In this document: piece after piece, positions 54,802 to 63,887 of the stretch
Layout: each line of letters begins with the position of its first letter
Numbering within the stretch: the stretch's first letter is position 1
Assembly: GCF_036226465.1 (NCBI RefSeq)
Contig: NZ_CP108476.1
Location: forward strand, 5,146,001 to 5,210,000
Source of the DNA: Kitasatospora sp. NBC_01250
Lineage (GTDB): Bacteria; Actinomycetota; Actinomycetes; Streptomycetales; Streptomycetaceae
Length of the DNA stretch: 64,000 bases
Direction of reading: 5' to 3'
Position numbers and translations under genes: made by a program
The notes under the pieces: model-generated
Database searches by the model: none
What the model saw: the letters and a program-made list of their open reading frames with translations, nothing else
What the model was told of the DNA's origin: nothing

Positions 54802-57800
54802 CCAGACTCGCAACCTCCGGGTGGGTGGGCGTAGTTCAGCGGCCAAGCTGACCGCGTCCGGACCCGCGCCGGCCAGGACCGGCGAGGAGGACCGCCAGGG
54901 CCGGATCATCACCTTCTACTCCTACAAGGGCGGCACCGGGCGCACCATGGCGCTGGCCAACACCGCCTGGATCCTGGCCGCCAACGGCTTCCGGGTGCTC
55001 ACCGTTGACTGGGACCTGGAGGCCCCCGGGCTGGCCAAGTTCTTCCACCCCTTCCTGGACGCGGCCGAACTCGCCGACTCGCCGGGCGTGATGACGCTGA
55101 TCAACGACTACCGCGAGGAGGCGCTGCGGGAGACCGAGCTGCACGCCGACGCGCTGCTCGAACCCGAGCGCTACCAGCAGGAGCTGCTGGAGATCGGCCA
55201 CCACCCGGGCTGGCACCTGGACTTCGCCAAGGTGGCCGGCCACGCGGTGCCGCTCTCCTGGGGCGGCTTCCCGGCCGGCGGCAGCATCGACTTCCTGGCC
55301 GCGGGCCGCCAGGACCGGGACTACTCCGGCACCCTGGGCAGCCTGGACTGGGACCTGTTCTACGAGCGGTTCGACGGCGGCCAGTTCTTCGACGCGCTCC
55401 GCGCCGACATGCGCAAGCGCTACGACTACGTGCTGATCGACAGCCGCACCGGCCTGTCCGACACCGCCGAGATCTGCACCGTGCAGATGCCCGACGACCT
55501 GGTGGTCTGCTTCACGCTGAGCGACCAGAGCATCGACGGCGCCTCCCGGATCGCCCAGCACATCGCGGACCGCTACCGCGACCGCGGCATCCGGATCCTG
55601 CCGGTGCCGATGCGGATCGACGACTTCGAGAAGGACAAGGCGGACGCCGGGCGGGCGCTGGCCCGGATCCGCTTCGACGGGCTGCCCTCAGGGCTGACCA
55701 ACGAGCAACTGGTGCACTACTGGGGCTCGGTGGAGATCCCCTACCGGCCGTTCTACGCCTACGAGGAGATCCTGGCCACCTTCGGCGACCAGGTCGGCAC
55801 CCCGACCAGCATGCTCTCGGCCTGCGAGCGGCTGACCGACGTGATCACCGCGGGCCGGGTCGCCTCGCTGCCGCCGATGGACGAGGAGGTGCGGCTGCGC
55901 TACATCGAGGCGTTCACCCGCCGCCGCCCCACCGTGCCGGCCGACATCTACCTCAGCTACGTGCCCGAGGACCGGATGTGGGCCGACTGGATCGAGTTCG
56001 TGCTCGGCGCGGCCGGTTTCCGGGTGCTGCCCAGGGACGTGGGGGCGGGCACCGACGCGCGGGCCGAGACCGAGCGCTCGGTGGACGCCGCCTACCGGAC
56101 CGTCGCGGTGCTCTCGCCCGCCTACCTGCGCTCCCCGCACGCCCGCGCGCTGTGGGAGTCGGTGGTCGGCTCCGACCCCTCCGGCACCCGCCGCCAGCTG
56201 ATCCCGGTGCGGGTCGGCTCCACGCCGCTGGCCGCCCCGTTCAGCAGCCGCAACCCGGTGGACCTGGTCAACCTCAAGGAGCCGCAGGCGCTGCTGGCCC
56301 TGGTCAAGGCGCTGGGCCGGGAGGAGGTGCCTGCGGTGGACACCGCGAGCGGGCCGCGGTTCCCCGGCACCCAGCCGGAGATCTGGAACGTCCCGCCCCG
56401 CAACACCTACTTCACCGGCCGGTCCGAGCTGCTGGAGCGGCTGCGCAACCAGCTCGGCGGCGGCGCGACCGCGGTGCTGCCGGTGCCGCAGACCCTCTAC
56501 GGGCTCGGCGGCGTCGGCAAGACCCAGGTGGCGCTGGAGTACGCGCACCGGTTCATGGCCGACTACGACCTGGTCTGGTGGGTCTCGGCCGAGCAGGAGG
56601 ACGAGATCCAGGGCCAGATGGCCGAGCTGGCCCGCAAGATGGGCCGGGCCAGCAACGAGCCGGTGGCGCTGGCCACCGAGATCGCGCTGGAGTCGCTGCG
56701 CCGCGGCGAGCGGTCCAAGCGCTGGCTGCTGATCTTCGACAACGCGGACGACCCGGGCGAGATCCGGCGCTACTTCCCCGGTGGCAACGGCCACATCCTG
56801 GTCACCTCGCGCAACCAGGCCTGGGCCACCCACGCCGAGGCGCTGACCATGGACGTCTTCACCCGCGGCGAGAGCATCGACCACCTGACCCGGCGCACCG
56901 GCGGTGCACTCAGCCGGGTGGACGCGGACGCGGTGGCCGAGGCGGTGGGGGACCTGCCGCTGGCCGTCGAGGTGGCGGGCGCCTGGCTGAAGGCCACCAG
57001 CACCCCGGTCGCCGAGTACATCGCGGCCCTGCAGACCGAGGCCTCCCGGGTGCTGGAGCTCGGCCGTCCGGTCGACTACCCGATGACGGTCGGCGCCACC
57101 TGGCGGGTCTCCATCGCCCGGCTGCGCGAGCAGTCCCCGGCCGCCGCCCGGATGCTCCAGCTGTGCGCCTACTTCGCGCCCGAGCCGATCTCGATGAGCC
57201 TGTTCTACAGCGACCAGATGATCCGCGCGCTGGTGCCCTACGATCCGGGGCTGAGCGACAAGTTCCTGCTCGGCCGGGTGATCCAGGCGATCGGCCGGTA
57301 CGCGCTGGCCAAGGTGGACGCGGGGACCAACAGCATCCAGGTGCACCGGCTGGTCCAGGAGGTGATCCGCTCCGAGATGACGCCCGAGGAGCAGGTCGAC
57401 ACCGTGCACGAGGTGCACCGGATCCTGATCGGCGCCCGCCCGGTCACCGGTGACACCGACGACCCGGCCAACTGGCCGGTCTTCGAGGAGATCTGGCCGC
57501 ACCTGTCGCCCTCCCGGGCGCACGACTGCGACGAGTCGGACACCCGGCAGCTGATGATCGACCGGGTCCGCTACCTGTGGAAGCGCGGCGAGTTCGGCCA
57601 GGCCCGCCGGATGGGCCACCTGCTGGACGAGGCGTGGACCGCCAAGCTCGGCGAGGACGACCGGCAGACCCTGCTGCTGCGCTTCCAGCTCGCCAACGTG
57701 ATGCGCTCGCAGGGCCAGTACGCGCTGGCGGTGGAGCTGGACAAGGACACCCTGAAGCGGCAGCAGCGGGTGCTGGGCGCGCACCACCCGTACACCCTGA

Positions 57801-58861
57801 TGACGGCCGGCTCGCTCGCCGCCGACCTGCGCGCGGTCGGCGACTTCGACGAGGCGCTGGGGCTGGACCGGGAGGCGCTCGAACGGTTCCGCGAGCAGTT
57901 CGGCGAGGACAACCCGCGCACCCTGTCCTGTGCCAATAACCTGGCCGTCGACTACCGGTTGGCCGGCAACAGCAAGGACGCCCAGGAGCTGGACCAGGAC
58001 ACCCTGGACCGCCGGGCCCTGGTGCTCGGCCCCAAGCACCCCTACACCCTGTCCACCAAGTCCAACCTGGCCCGCGACCTGCGCGAGTCCGGCGACTACG
58101 AGGGCTCGGTGACGCTCCACCAGGAGGTCGCCGAGGCCTTCGCCGAGGTGCTCGACATCGACGTGCCGGAGATCCTGCGCAACGCCAAGTCGCTGGCCGT
58201 CTCGCTGCGCAAGGTGGGCCGGCAGGCCGAGGCGCGCCGGCTCACCAAGGAGACCTACGAGCGCTACCTGGAGCGCTACGGCGAGAACGCGCCGGACACG
58301 CTGGCCTGCGCGCTCAACCTGGCCGCCGACTACAGCGCGGGCGGGGACAAGGACGCGGCCCGCGATCTGGCCCGTCAGGTCTACGTCGGCCACCAGCAGC
58401 TCTACGGGCCCGAGCACCCGTTCACCCTCGTCTGCGCCAACAACCTGGTGATCTACCTGCGTGGCAGCGGCGGTCTGGCGGAGGCGCTGGAACTGGGCGA
58501 GGCCACGGTGGACACGCTGACCCGGACGGTGGGTGCCGACCACCCCTACACCCTCAACGCGATGATCAACCTGGCCAACGCCTACGGCGACCAGGGCCGG
58601 CTGGTGGAGGCCGAGGAGCTGGAGCAGTCCGCCTACCGAGGCCTGTGCGAGCGCTACGGTCCCCGTCACCCTGACGCGGTGGCCTGCCAGGCCAACCTGG
58701 CCGTCACGCTGCGCTCGCAGGGCAAGGTCAACCAGGCCACCGAGCTGCGTGCCCGCGCGGTGGCCGAGCTGATCCGCCAGCTCGGCGAGGAGCACCCCAA
58801 CACGGTCTCGGCCCGGGGCTGGAAGCGGATCAACCGGGACCTGGAGCCGCAGCCGATCTGA
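54791..58861 (+). CDS. fxsT: FxsT: MinD-like ATPase, TIR-like, NB-ARC and TPR protein
   Basis: A 1356-residue protein. Residues 38-370 are a MinD/ParA-like domain with YKGGTGRT (45-52); the signature Lys46 is kept but the usual P-loop Lys is Arg51. Residues 384-510 are a TIR-like domain (IYLSYVPEDRMW) in which the catalytic-glutamate position holds Leu, so it is probably not an enzyme. An NB-ARC ATPase follows with GLGGVGKT (571-578) and WLLIFDNADDP. From about residue 950 to the end are TPR repeats of 42 residues. The ATG at 54791 has GGAGGAG upstream. It is the TPR partner that marks Fxs loci, a likely STAND-type sensor. Confidence 0.93.
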   Translation: MTSDQTRNLRVGGRSSAAKLTASGPAPARTGEEDRQGRIITFYSYKGGTGRTMALANTAWILAANGFRVLTVDWDLEAPGLAKFFHPFLDAAELADSPGVMTLINDYREEALRETELHADALLEPERYQQELLEIGHHPGWHLDFAKVAGHAVPLSWGGFPAGGSIDFLAAGRQDRDYSGTLGSLDWDLFYERFDGGQFFDALRADMRKRYDYVLIDSRTGLSDTAEICTVQMPDDLVVCFTLSDQSIDGASRIAQHIADRYRDRGIRILPVPMRIDDFEKDKADAGRALARIRFDGLPSGLTNEQLVHYWGSVEIPYRPFYAYEEILATFGDQVGTPTSMLSACERLTDVITAGRVASLPPMDEEVRLRYIEAFTRRRPTVPADIYLSYVPEDRMWADWIEFVLGAAGFRVLPRDVGAGTDARAETERSVDAAYRTVAVLSPAYLRSPHARALWESVVGSDPSGTRRQLIPVRVGSTPLAAPFSSRNPVDLVNLKEPQALLALVKALGREEVPAVDTASGPRFPGTQPEIWNVPPRNTYFTGRSELLERLRNQLGGGATAVLPVPQTLYGLGGVGKTQVALEYAHRFMADYDLVWWVSAEQEDEIQGQMAELARKMGRASNEPVALATEIALESLRRGERSKRWLLIFDNADDPGEIRRYFPGGNGHILVTSRNQAWATHAEALTMDVFTRGESIDHLTRRTGGALSRVDADAVAEAVGDLPLAVEVAGAWLKATSTPVAEYIAALQTEASRVLELGRPVDYPMTVGATWRVSIARLREQSPAAARMLQLCAYFAPEPISMSLFYSDQMIRALVPYDPGLSDKFLLGRVIQAIGRYALAKVDAGTNSIQVHRLVQEVIRSEMTPEEQVDTVHEVHRILIGARPVTGDTDDPANWPVFEEIWPHLSPSRAHDCDESDTRQLMIDRVRYLWKRGEFGQARRMGHLLDEAWTAKLGEDDRQTLLLRFQLANVMRSQGQYALAVELDKDTLKRQQRVLGAHHPYTLMTAGSLAADLRAVGDFDEALGLDREALERFREQFGEDNPRTLSCANNLAVDYRLAGNSKDAQELDQDTLDRRALVLGPKHPYTLSTKSNLARDLRESGDYEGSVTLHQEVAEAFAEVLDIDVPEILRNAKSLAVSLRKVGRQAEARRLTKETYERYLERYGENAPDTLACALNLAADYSAGGDKDAARDLARQVYVGHQQLYGPEHPFTLVCANNLVIYLRGSGGLAEALELGEATVDTLTRTVGADHPYTLNAMINLANAYGDQGRLVEAEELEQSAYRGLCERYGPRHPDAVACQANLAVTLRSQGKVNQATELRARAVAELIRQLGEEHPNTVSARGWKRINRDLEPQPI

Positions 58862-58876
58862 TGCCGTGGCGTGCCG

Positions 58877-59752
58877 TCAGTCGACGCCCCCCGCCGCCCA
58901 CTTCAGGGCGGCGGTGAGCACCCGCAGCGAGCCGAAGTGAGCAGCGCCCGGCTCCAGGAAGAGCGTGGCGTCGGGGATGTGCGCGGCCAGCCAGCGGGAG
59001 TGGTCCACCGGCGACCACATGTCGTCGGCGCCGTGCCACAGCCAGGTGGCGGCCGTGACGTCCTGCGCCTTGAACCCCCAGTCGGTGGTGAAGGCGAGCA
59101 CGTCGTCGATCCAGCCGTCGGCGTTCTGCCGGAATGCCTCGCGGTAGTTGCTCAGCAGCATCCGGCGGATGCCGGCGTCGGAGACCACCGCGCGGTCCAC
59201 GGCGGTCAGCTCGCGGCGCAGTCCGGCGAGCAGGGTGGCCGGATCGTCGCGCATCCGCCGGGCCCGCTGCTCCATGGTGGCGGCGATCCGCTGGTGGTCG
59301 CGCTCGGCGGCGCGGTAGTCGCGGATGTTGGCGGCGGTCATCCCGGCGTACCAGTCCAGGTCGTCGGCGTTCCAGGGGGCCAGGCCCACCAGCACGGCCA
59401 CCCGGTGGACCCGGCCGGGCAGCAGCGCGCCACAGGCCAGCGCGTGCGGTCCGCCGCCGGAGCGGCCCACCACGGCGAAACGTTCCAGCCCGAACTCGTC
59501 GGCGATCGCCTGCACGTCGGCGGCGGCCGCGGCCACCTGCCGGCCGCGCAGGCGGTCCGAGCCGCCGTAGCCGGGGCGGTCGAAGGAGATCAGCCGGACG
59601 CCGAGGTTGTACAGCACGCTGCTGCGCGGGGTCGGGCCGAGCCGGCTGCCGGGTGTGCCGTGCATCAGGAAGACCGGGCGGCCTTCGGGGTCGCCGAAGG
59701 TCTGCACGGCGAGCCTGCGGCAGTCGGCGGTCTTCACCAGTCGGGGCTGCAC
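58877..59752 (-). CDS. alpha/beta hydrolase
   Basis: A 291-residue hydrolase. The oxyanion-hole motif is FLMHGTPGSRLGP, the nucleophile elbow GRSGGGPHALA, the acid WLWHGADDMWSP, and the catalytic His follows at GAAHFGSLRV. The GTG at 59752 has GGAGG eight bases upstream. It converges with fxsT, 15 bases after its stop, so it may not belong to the Fxs transcript; its substrate is unknown. Confidence 0.88.
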   Translation of the reverse strand: MQPRLVKTADCRRLAVQTFGDPEGRPVFLMHGTPGSRLGPTPRSSVLYNLGVRLISFDRPGYGGSDRLRGRQVAAAAADVQAIADEFGLERFAVVGRSGGGPHALACGALLPGRVHRVAVLVGLAPWNADDLDWYAGMTAANIRDYRAAERDHQRIAATMEQRARRMRDDPATLLAGLRRELTAVDRAVVSDAGIRRMLLSNYREAFRQNADGWIDDVLAFTTDWGFKAQDVTAATWLWHGADDMWSPVDHSRWLAAHIPDATLFLEPGAAHFGSLRVLTAALKWAAGGVD

Positions 59753-59862
59753 GCCGGGGACCTCCAAAGTCGGGGAACACGGGTAGGGGATCGGGACCGG
59801 CACAGGCCGCGGACGGCCTGTTGCGGATGCCGGGGGAGCGGGCCACCGCCCGCGCCAGGCCG

Positions 59863-60789
59863 CTAGTGGCCGGGCCCGCGGACCTCGCGGCGGGCCTGCC
59901 AGGTGGTGTGCTCGCGCGACACGGCGTCCTCGGCGTCCCGGGCGAGTCGGGCCCAGACCTCCTCGGAGTCGGCGGCGGACAGGTCGAGCTGGGTCAACTG
60001 GGCGCGGACCAGCTCCAGTTCGTCGGCCGCCAGCCGGTAGGCGGCGGCCAGCGGCCGGTACTGGCGCAGCTGGGCCCAGGCGGTCACCGAGGCGGCCACC
60101 GCCGAGACGGTGCCCAACTGGTCGAAGGAGACGGCGCCCAGCGCCCGCAGCACCGCCAGCACCAGCCCCAGGACCGGCAGCGCGACACCGAGCAGTTCGG
60201 TGGTCCGCCCGGCCCGGTCGCAGTAGCCGGCCTTGGCCTGGTACCAGTCGTGCTGCACCGCCACCCGCTCGCGCAGGTAGACCTCCCGCCGCACGGTCAG
60301 CGGCTGCGCGCGCAGCTCCCGCATCGCGGCCGTCACCCCCGCGCGCCGCTCGGCGTCGCCCGGCAGCACCGGGCTGTCTCTGAAGCCGCGCAGGATGCCG
60401 CGCAGCTGGAGGTCGTAGAGCCCCTCCGCATCCGGCAGGGTGGCCGCGAGCGGCTGGTAGGCGTCGGCCCGCACCGCGAACTTCCAGGCCAGCGTCTTGA
60501 CCGACTCGGCCGCCGCCCGGCCCTCGTACCACAGGCCCTGCGGGTTCTGCCGGCTGACCAGCGCGGCCAGCCCGCCGGCCCCGAGGTAGGCCGCGGCGGC
60601 GACCCAGGCGTACGGTCGCCCGGCCAGCGAGCCGACCGCCGCCCCGGCGGTGAGCAGCAGCAGCTGCCAGCGGGCCAGCGTGATCGAGTGGCGCTGGCCG
60701 CGCCGCGAGGCCAGGTCGGCGACCCGGAACAGCTCGGGCAGTAGCTCGGCCTCGTGGACCGGCTCCGTCGATTGTGCGCCGGCTGCCAT
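59863..60789 (-). CDS. DUF4231/SLATT-type membrane protein, copy 2
   Basis: A 308-residue protein with the same plan as the gene at 35860: two helix pairs (LLLLTAGAAVGSLAGRPYAW, AAYLGAGGLAALV; then LLGVALPVLGLVLAVLRALG, VSAVAASVTAW) around a soluble part with AAAESVKTLAWKFAVRA. Shared C-terminal signature: EDAVSREHTTWQARR against EDAVAREHSSWRSRR. SLATT proteins are predicted membrane effectors of nucleotide-dependent immunity. It lies next to the Fxs genes but on the other strand, upstream of the hydrolase. Confidence 0.78.
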   Translation of the reverse strand: MAAGAQSTEPVHEAELLPELFRVADLASRRGQRHSITLARWQLLLLTAGAAVGSLAGRPYAWVAAAAYLGAGGLAALVSRQNPQGLWYEGRAAAESVKTLAWKFAVRADAYQPLAATLPDAEGLYDLQLRGILRGFRDSPVLPGDAERRAGVTAAMRELRAQPLTVRREVYLRERVAVQHDWYQAKAGYCDRAGRTTELLGVALPVLGLVLAVLRALGAVSFDQLGTVSAVAASVTAWAQLRQYRPLAAAYRLAADELELVRAQLTQLDLSAADSEEVWARLARDAEDAVSREHTTWQARREVRGPGH

Positions 60790-61003
60790 CCCGTCCCCCC
60801 GTGCGCGTGGTGTCCACTGGTCCGTCAGCTGTCCTCTCGATGGACACTGACGTACTGCCCGCGGCGGAGGGCGGGTACGCCTTTCGCCCGGCCCAGTATG
60901 GGCGTTCGCCGGGCGCGCGCCCAGGGCTGGCGGCCGCCGTGTCGGGGCGGTTGAAGTGCGCGGGGCTTGTTGCGGGGCTCGTGCGCGTGGACGGCGCGGT
61001 CGG

Positions 61004-61753
61004 TCAGAACGCGTAGAAGATCCGGTCGGCGTTCTCGGCCATCACCTTGGCGTTCCAGTCGGTGCCGCCGTCCACGTTGCCGGAGCGGAACAGCGGGGCG
61101 CTGATTCCGCGCTCGGCCAGCTTGCCGACCGCGCTCACCACCACGGCCTGCATCAGGGCACTGGTGGTGATGGTGGAGACCGGGCCGAACGAGGTGGGCA
61201 CGTCCGGGTGGGTCAGCTCGCCGTCACCCACCGCGACCTTGTTGTCCAGCACCACGTCGCAGTGGTCCTTCAGGTAGGTCCCCGAGGGGTGCTGGGAGCT
61301 GACCCGGCCGGGGTAGGCGAGCGAGGTGACGCCGACCACGTGCAGGCCACGGGCCCGGGCGTGCGCGGCCAGCTCGATCGGCATCACCTGGCGGCCGGAG
61401 AGCGAGATGACGAAGAGCAGGTCGCCGGTGGTGGCGGGGGTCAGGTCCAGGGTCGCGGTGGCCAGCCCGGAGACCCGCTCCAGCGCGCTGCCCAGGTGCG
61501 CAGGGATCACGTTGACGCCGGTGGTGCCCGGCACGTTCAGCAGGTTGAGGACGACCAGGCCGCCGGCCCGGTAGACCACGTCCTGGGCGGCCAGCGAGGA
61601 GTGGCCGGCGCCGAAGGCGAAGATCCGCCGGCCCTCGGCGACCGCGTCGGCCAGCAGCGCGCCGGCGCGGTCGATCGCGCCGGCCTCCTCGGCGTGCACC
61701 CGCTCCAGGTGGGCCGCCGCCGCGGCGAAGTACTGCCCGACCAGGTCATCCAT
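61004..61753 (-). CDS. SIS-domain sugar phosphate isomerase-like protein
   Basis: A 249-residue protein of the MurQ/GmhA-like SIS type. IFAFGAGHSSLAAQDVVYRA is the phosphosugar-binding loop, and LLFVISLSGRQVMPIELAAH the second. The ATG at 61753 is used. It probably acts on a phosphorylated amino sugar. It is divergent from the DtxR-type regulator gene; this pair is conserved in streptomycetes as far as I recall. Confidence 0.85.
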   Translation of the reverse strand: MDDLVGQYFAAAAAHLERVHAEEAGAIDRAGALLADAVAEGRRIFAFGAGHSSLAAQDVVYRAGGLVVLNLLNVPGTTGVNVIPAHLGSALERVSGLATATLDLTPATTGDLLFVISLSGRQVMPIELAAHARARGLHVVGVTSLAYPGRVSSQHPSGTYLKDHCDVVLDNKVAVGDGELTHPDVPTSFGPVSTITTSALMQAVVVSAVGKLAERGISAPLFRSGNVDGGTDWNAKVMAENADRIFYAF

Positions 61754-61925
61754 GAAGATCTTCCCTAACCGCCAGTGGAGAAAGCTACGGCGAGCACGGT
61801 GCTGCCTGGCCGGGCCGGCTGTCAACAGGGACGAAACCGGCGGGAAGCGGATTGCGCCGGGCTCGGTTGTCCGTGCGGTACGTCAGAATTGGCGGTGAGG
61901 ATACCGAGGAACGGAGCCTGCGGCG

Positions 61926-62618
61926 ATGTCTGGGCTGATCGACACGACTGAGATGTACCTTCGCACCATCCTGGAGCTGGAGGAAGAGGGCATCACCCCG
62001 ATGCGCGCCCGGATCGCCGAGCGTCTGGAGCAGAGCGGCCCCACGGTCAGCCAGACGGTCGGCCGGATGGAGCGCGACGGCCTGCTCCAGGTCGCCGGGG
62101 ACCGCCACCTGGAGCTGACCGAGGAGGGCCGCAGGCTCGCCGTGCGGGTGATGCGCAAGCACCGGATCGCCGAGTGCCTGCTGATCGACGTGATCGGCCT
62201 GGAGTGGGAGGAGGTCCACGAGGAGGCCTGCCGCTGGGAGCACGTGATGAGCGAGACGGTCGAGCGCAAGGTGCTCGCCATGCTCGGCCACCCCACCCAG
62301 TCGCCCTACGGCAACCCGATCCCCGGCCTGGACGAGCTGGGCGACATGAAGGCCGAGGGCGAGGGCTTCGACGCCGCCCTGGTCACCCTGGACGCGCTGC
62401 GCCCCGGTGACGACGGCGCCAGCGTGGTGGTGCGCCGGATCGGCGAGCCGATCCAGACCGACGAGGAGCTGATGCGCACCCTGCGCCGGGCCGGGATCCG
62501 CCCGGGCGCCACCGTGCAGGTCGCCCCGGCGGTCGGCGGCGTGCTGGTCGGCAGTGGCGCGGACGCGGCCGAGCTGGGCAAGGACATCGCCCAGCACGTC
62601 TTCGTGGCGCAGCCGTAG
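61926..62618 (+). CDS. desR: DtxR/IdeR-type iron-dependent repressor
   Basis: A 230-residue regulator. LIDTTEMYLRTILELEEEGI opens the winged helix, with the recognition helix QSGPTVSQTVGRMERDGLL. Metal ligands are seen as VMRKHRIAECLLIDVIGLEW, HEEACRWEHVMSETVE and the Cys/Glu/His positions within, and a C-terminal SH3-like domain (GASVVVRRIGEP) completes the full-length form. With Fe2+ bound it represses siderophore and iron-uptake genes. It is the DmdR1/DesR type. A strong terminator follows. Confidence 0.95.
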   Translation: MSGLIDTTEMYLRTILELEEEGITPMRARIAERLEQSGPTVSQTVGRMERDGLLQVAGDRHLELTEEGRRLAVRVMRKHRIAECLLIDVIGLEWEEVHEEACRWEHVMSETVERKVLAMLGHPTQSPYGNPIPGLDELGDMKAEGEGFDAALVTLDALRPGDDGASVVVRRIGEPIQTDEELMRTLRRAGIRPGATVQVAPAVGGVLVGSGADAAELGKDIAQHVFVAQP

Positions 62619-62648
62619 CCCGTCGCGCCCGCCGCGCGGGCAGGTGAA

Positions 62649-62688
62649 CCGAGGGCCCCGGCGCGTCCCCGCGCGCCGGGGCCCTCGG
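62649..62688 (+). terminator. terminator after desR
   Basis: CCGAGGGCCCCGGCGCG (62649-62665), 6-base loop, CGCGCCGGGGCCCTCGG (62672-62688): a perfect 17-bp stem, 30 bases after the stop, with no T run. Confidence 0.88.
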
Positions 62689-63113
62689 CGGCCCCACCCT
62701 GATCCCCACCCGGTCCCCCCGCTCCCCTCCTGCTTCCCCTCCTGCGCCACGCCCGGCTTCCCCGTCCAGGCGCTCCCCCGGCTCCCCCGGTCCTGCTCCC
62801 CCATGGCCGTTCCCCGACGGCCGTCTCCGGCGGTTCCCCGATGGCCCGTTCCCCGTGGCCCTGGTCCCTTGTCCTTGCTCCCGGTGGTCCCTTTCGTCGT
62901 GGTTTGTGCGGTCCCCGTCTGCAGCCATTCATCCCCTGGGTGGCGGATGCCAATCCCCGGGCCCTGTCACTCGTCCGAGCGGCTTGCCCCGGTGGGCACC
63001 GGGTACGCCAGCTCCTCAGGACGATCACCGGGGCCTGCCGCCAGCACCGGCAGCGGGCCCGGATTACCGGACCCGCTCAAGTGGCTGATGCAACGTCAGA
63101 TCACGACGCAGCG
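62689..63113. other. non-coding stretch with polypyrimidine tract
   Basis: From about 62690 to 62880 the plus strand is strongly pyrimidine-rich, with many short runs of C and T such as CTCCCCTCCTGCTTCCCCTC. The rest shows no RNA gene or accepted coding frame. It lies between two gene ends, so no promoter is required. Confidence 0.5.
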
Positions 63114-63167
63114 ACTGCCTGCCTGGCGCCGCGGTGGCGCACTGCCTGTCTAGCGCCGCGGTGGCGC
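63114..63167. repeat. 27-bp tandem duplication over the Prim-Pol stop codon
   Basis: Two adjacent 27-base units (63114-63140 and 63141-63167) differ at only two positions. Each contains GCGCC-GCGGT-GGCGC, a short hairpin. On the minus strand, the second unit holds the TAG stop of the Prim-Pol gene, while the other has CAG at that place. Confidence 0.85.
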
Positions 63168-63887
63168 GGTGACCGGCACCTTCGCCTGCGGCGGGGCCAG
63201 CCGGGCGGCCGGCGCGTCCCGGCCGCAGGCGTAGGCGAGCGGGTTGATCAACTCGTCCGCGTCCGGCAGCCACCGGTTCAGCGCGGAGGGCTGGCGGGCC
63301 CACTGGGCGAAGGTGTACGCGCCGATCCGGGAGGGCGGTGCGACGATCCAGCCGCCGTCCCCGTGGCAGGTCAGGTCGAGCCGCCCCGGCGCCCAGCCGA
63401 GCTTGCGCAGTGCCTCGGGCACCTTGGCCTGGGCACCGGGCAGCACCAGGAAGAGCAGCCGCCGCCCGCGCTGCCCCGGCGTGGCCGGCACCGAGGCGAC
63501 CGGGCCGAGCTGCAGCTGCAGGCGCTCCATCCGGGCCAGCGCCAGGCAGCCGGCCACCTCGGGGACGTCCAGTACGTCGAAGGAGCGGCCGGTGGGCAGC
63601 ACGATCGAGGCGTGCGGGCTCTCGGTCCACCAGCGGCGCACCACGCCGGGGCCCGAGGTGGCCCGCCGGTGCCAGTCCTGGGTGATGGGATGCGCGCCCG
63701 GCAGCGGGCAGCTGGGCGCTCCGCACGAGCAGCGGGCCGGGCCGTCGTCCTCGATCAGGTGGGTGCCGGGCACGACCTCCCAGTGCCGGTCCTCCGCGTA
63801 CCTGACCGCCTCGATCAGCAGCGGGGAGATCGGTTTGCCGTCACTGCCCGGCTGCGGGGCTCCTGGGGTCTCTTCCACGTGCTGCAC
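63150..63887 (-). CDS. bifunctional DNA primase/polymerase (Prim-Pol) N-terminal domain protein
   Basis: A 245-residue protein of the Prim-Pol type found in actinomycetes as a single domain. CSCGAPSCPLPGAHPITQDW is the Cys/His cluster with the PGxHP motif of the family, followed by WWTESPHASIVLPTGRSFDV with the DVLDVP acidic site, and GWIVAPPSRIGAYTFAQWA near the end. It lacks a helicase part. A role in replication or repair is inferred only. The start is a GTG at 63887. The C-terminal codons lie in a tandem repeat. Confidence 0.82.
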   Translation of the reverse strand: MQHVEETPGAPQPGSDGKPISPLLIEAVRYAEDRHWEVVPGTHLIEDDGPARCSCGAPSCPLPGAHPITQDWHRRATSGPGVVRRWWTESPHASIVLPTGRSFDVLDVPEVAGCLALARMERLQLQLGPVASVPATPGQRGRRLLFLVLPGAQAKVPEALRKLGWAPGRLDLTCHGDGGWIVAPPSRIGAYTFAQWARQPSALNRWLPDADELINPLAYACGRDAPAARLAPPQAKVPVTAPPRR

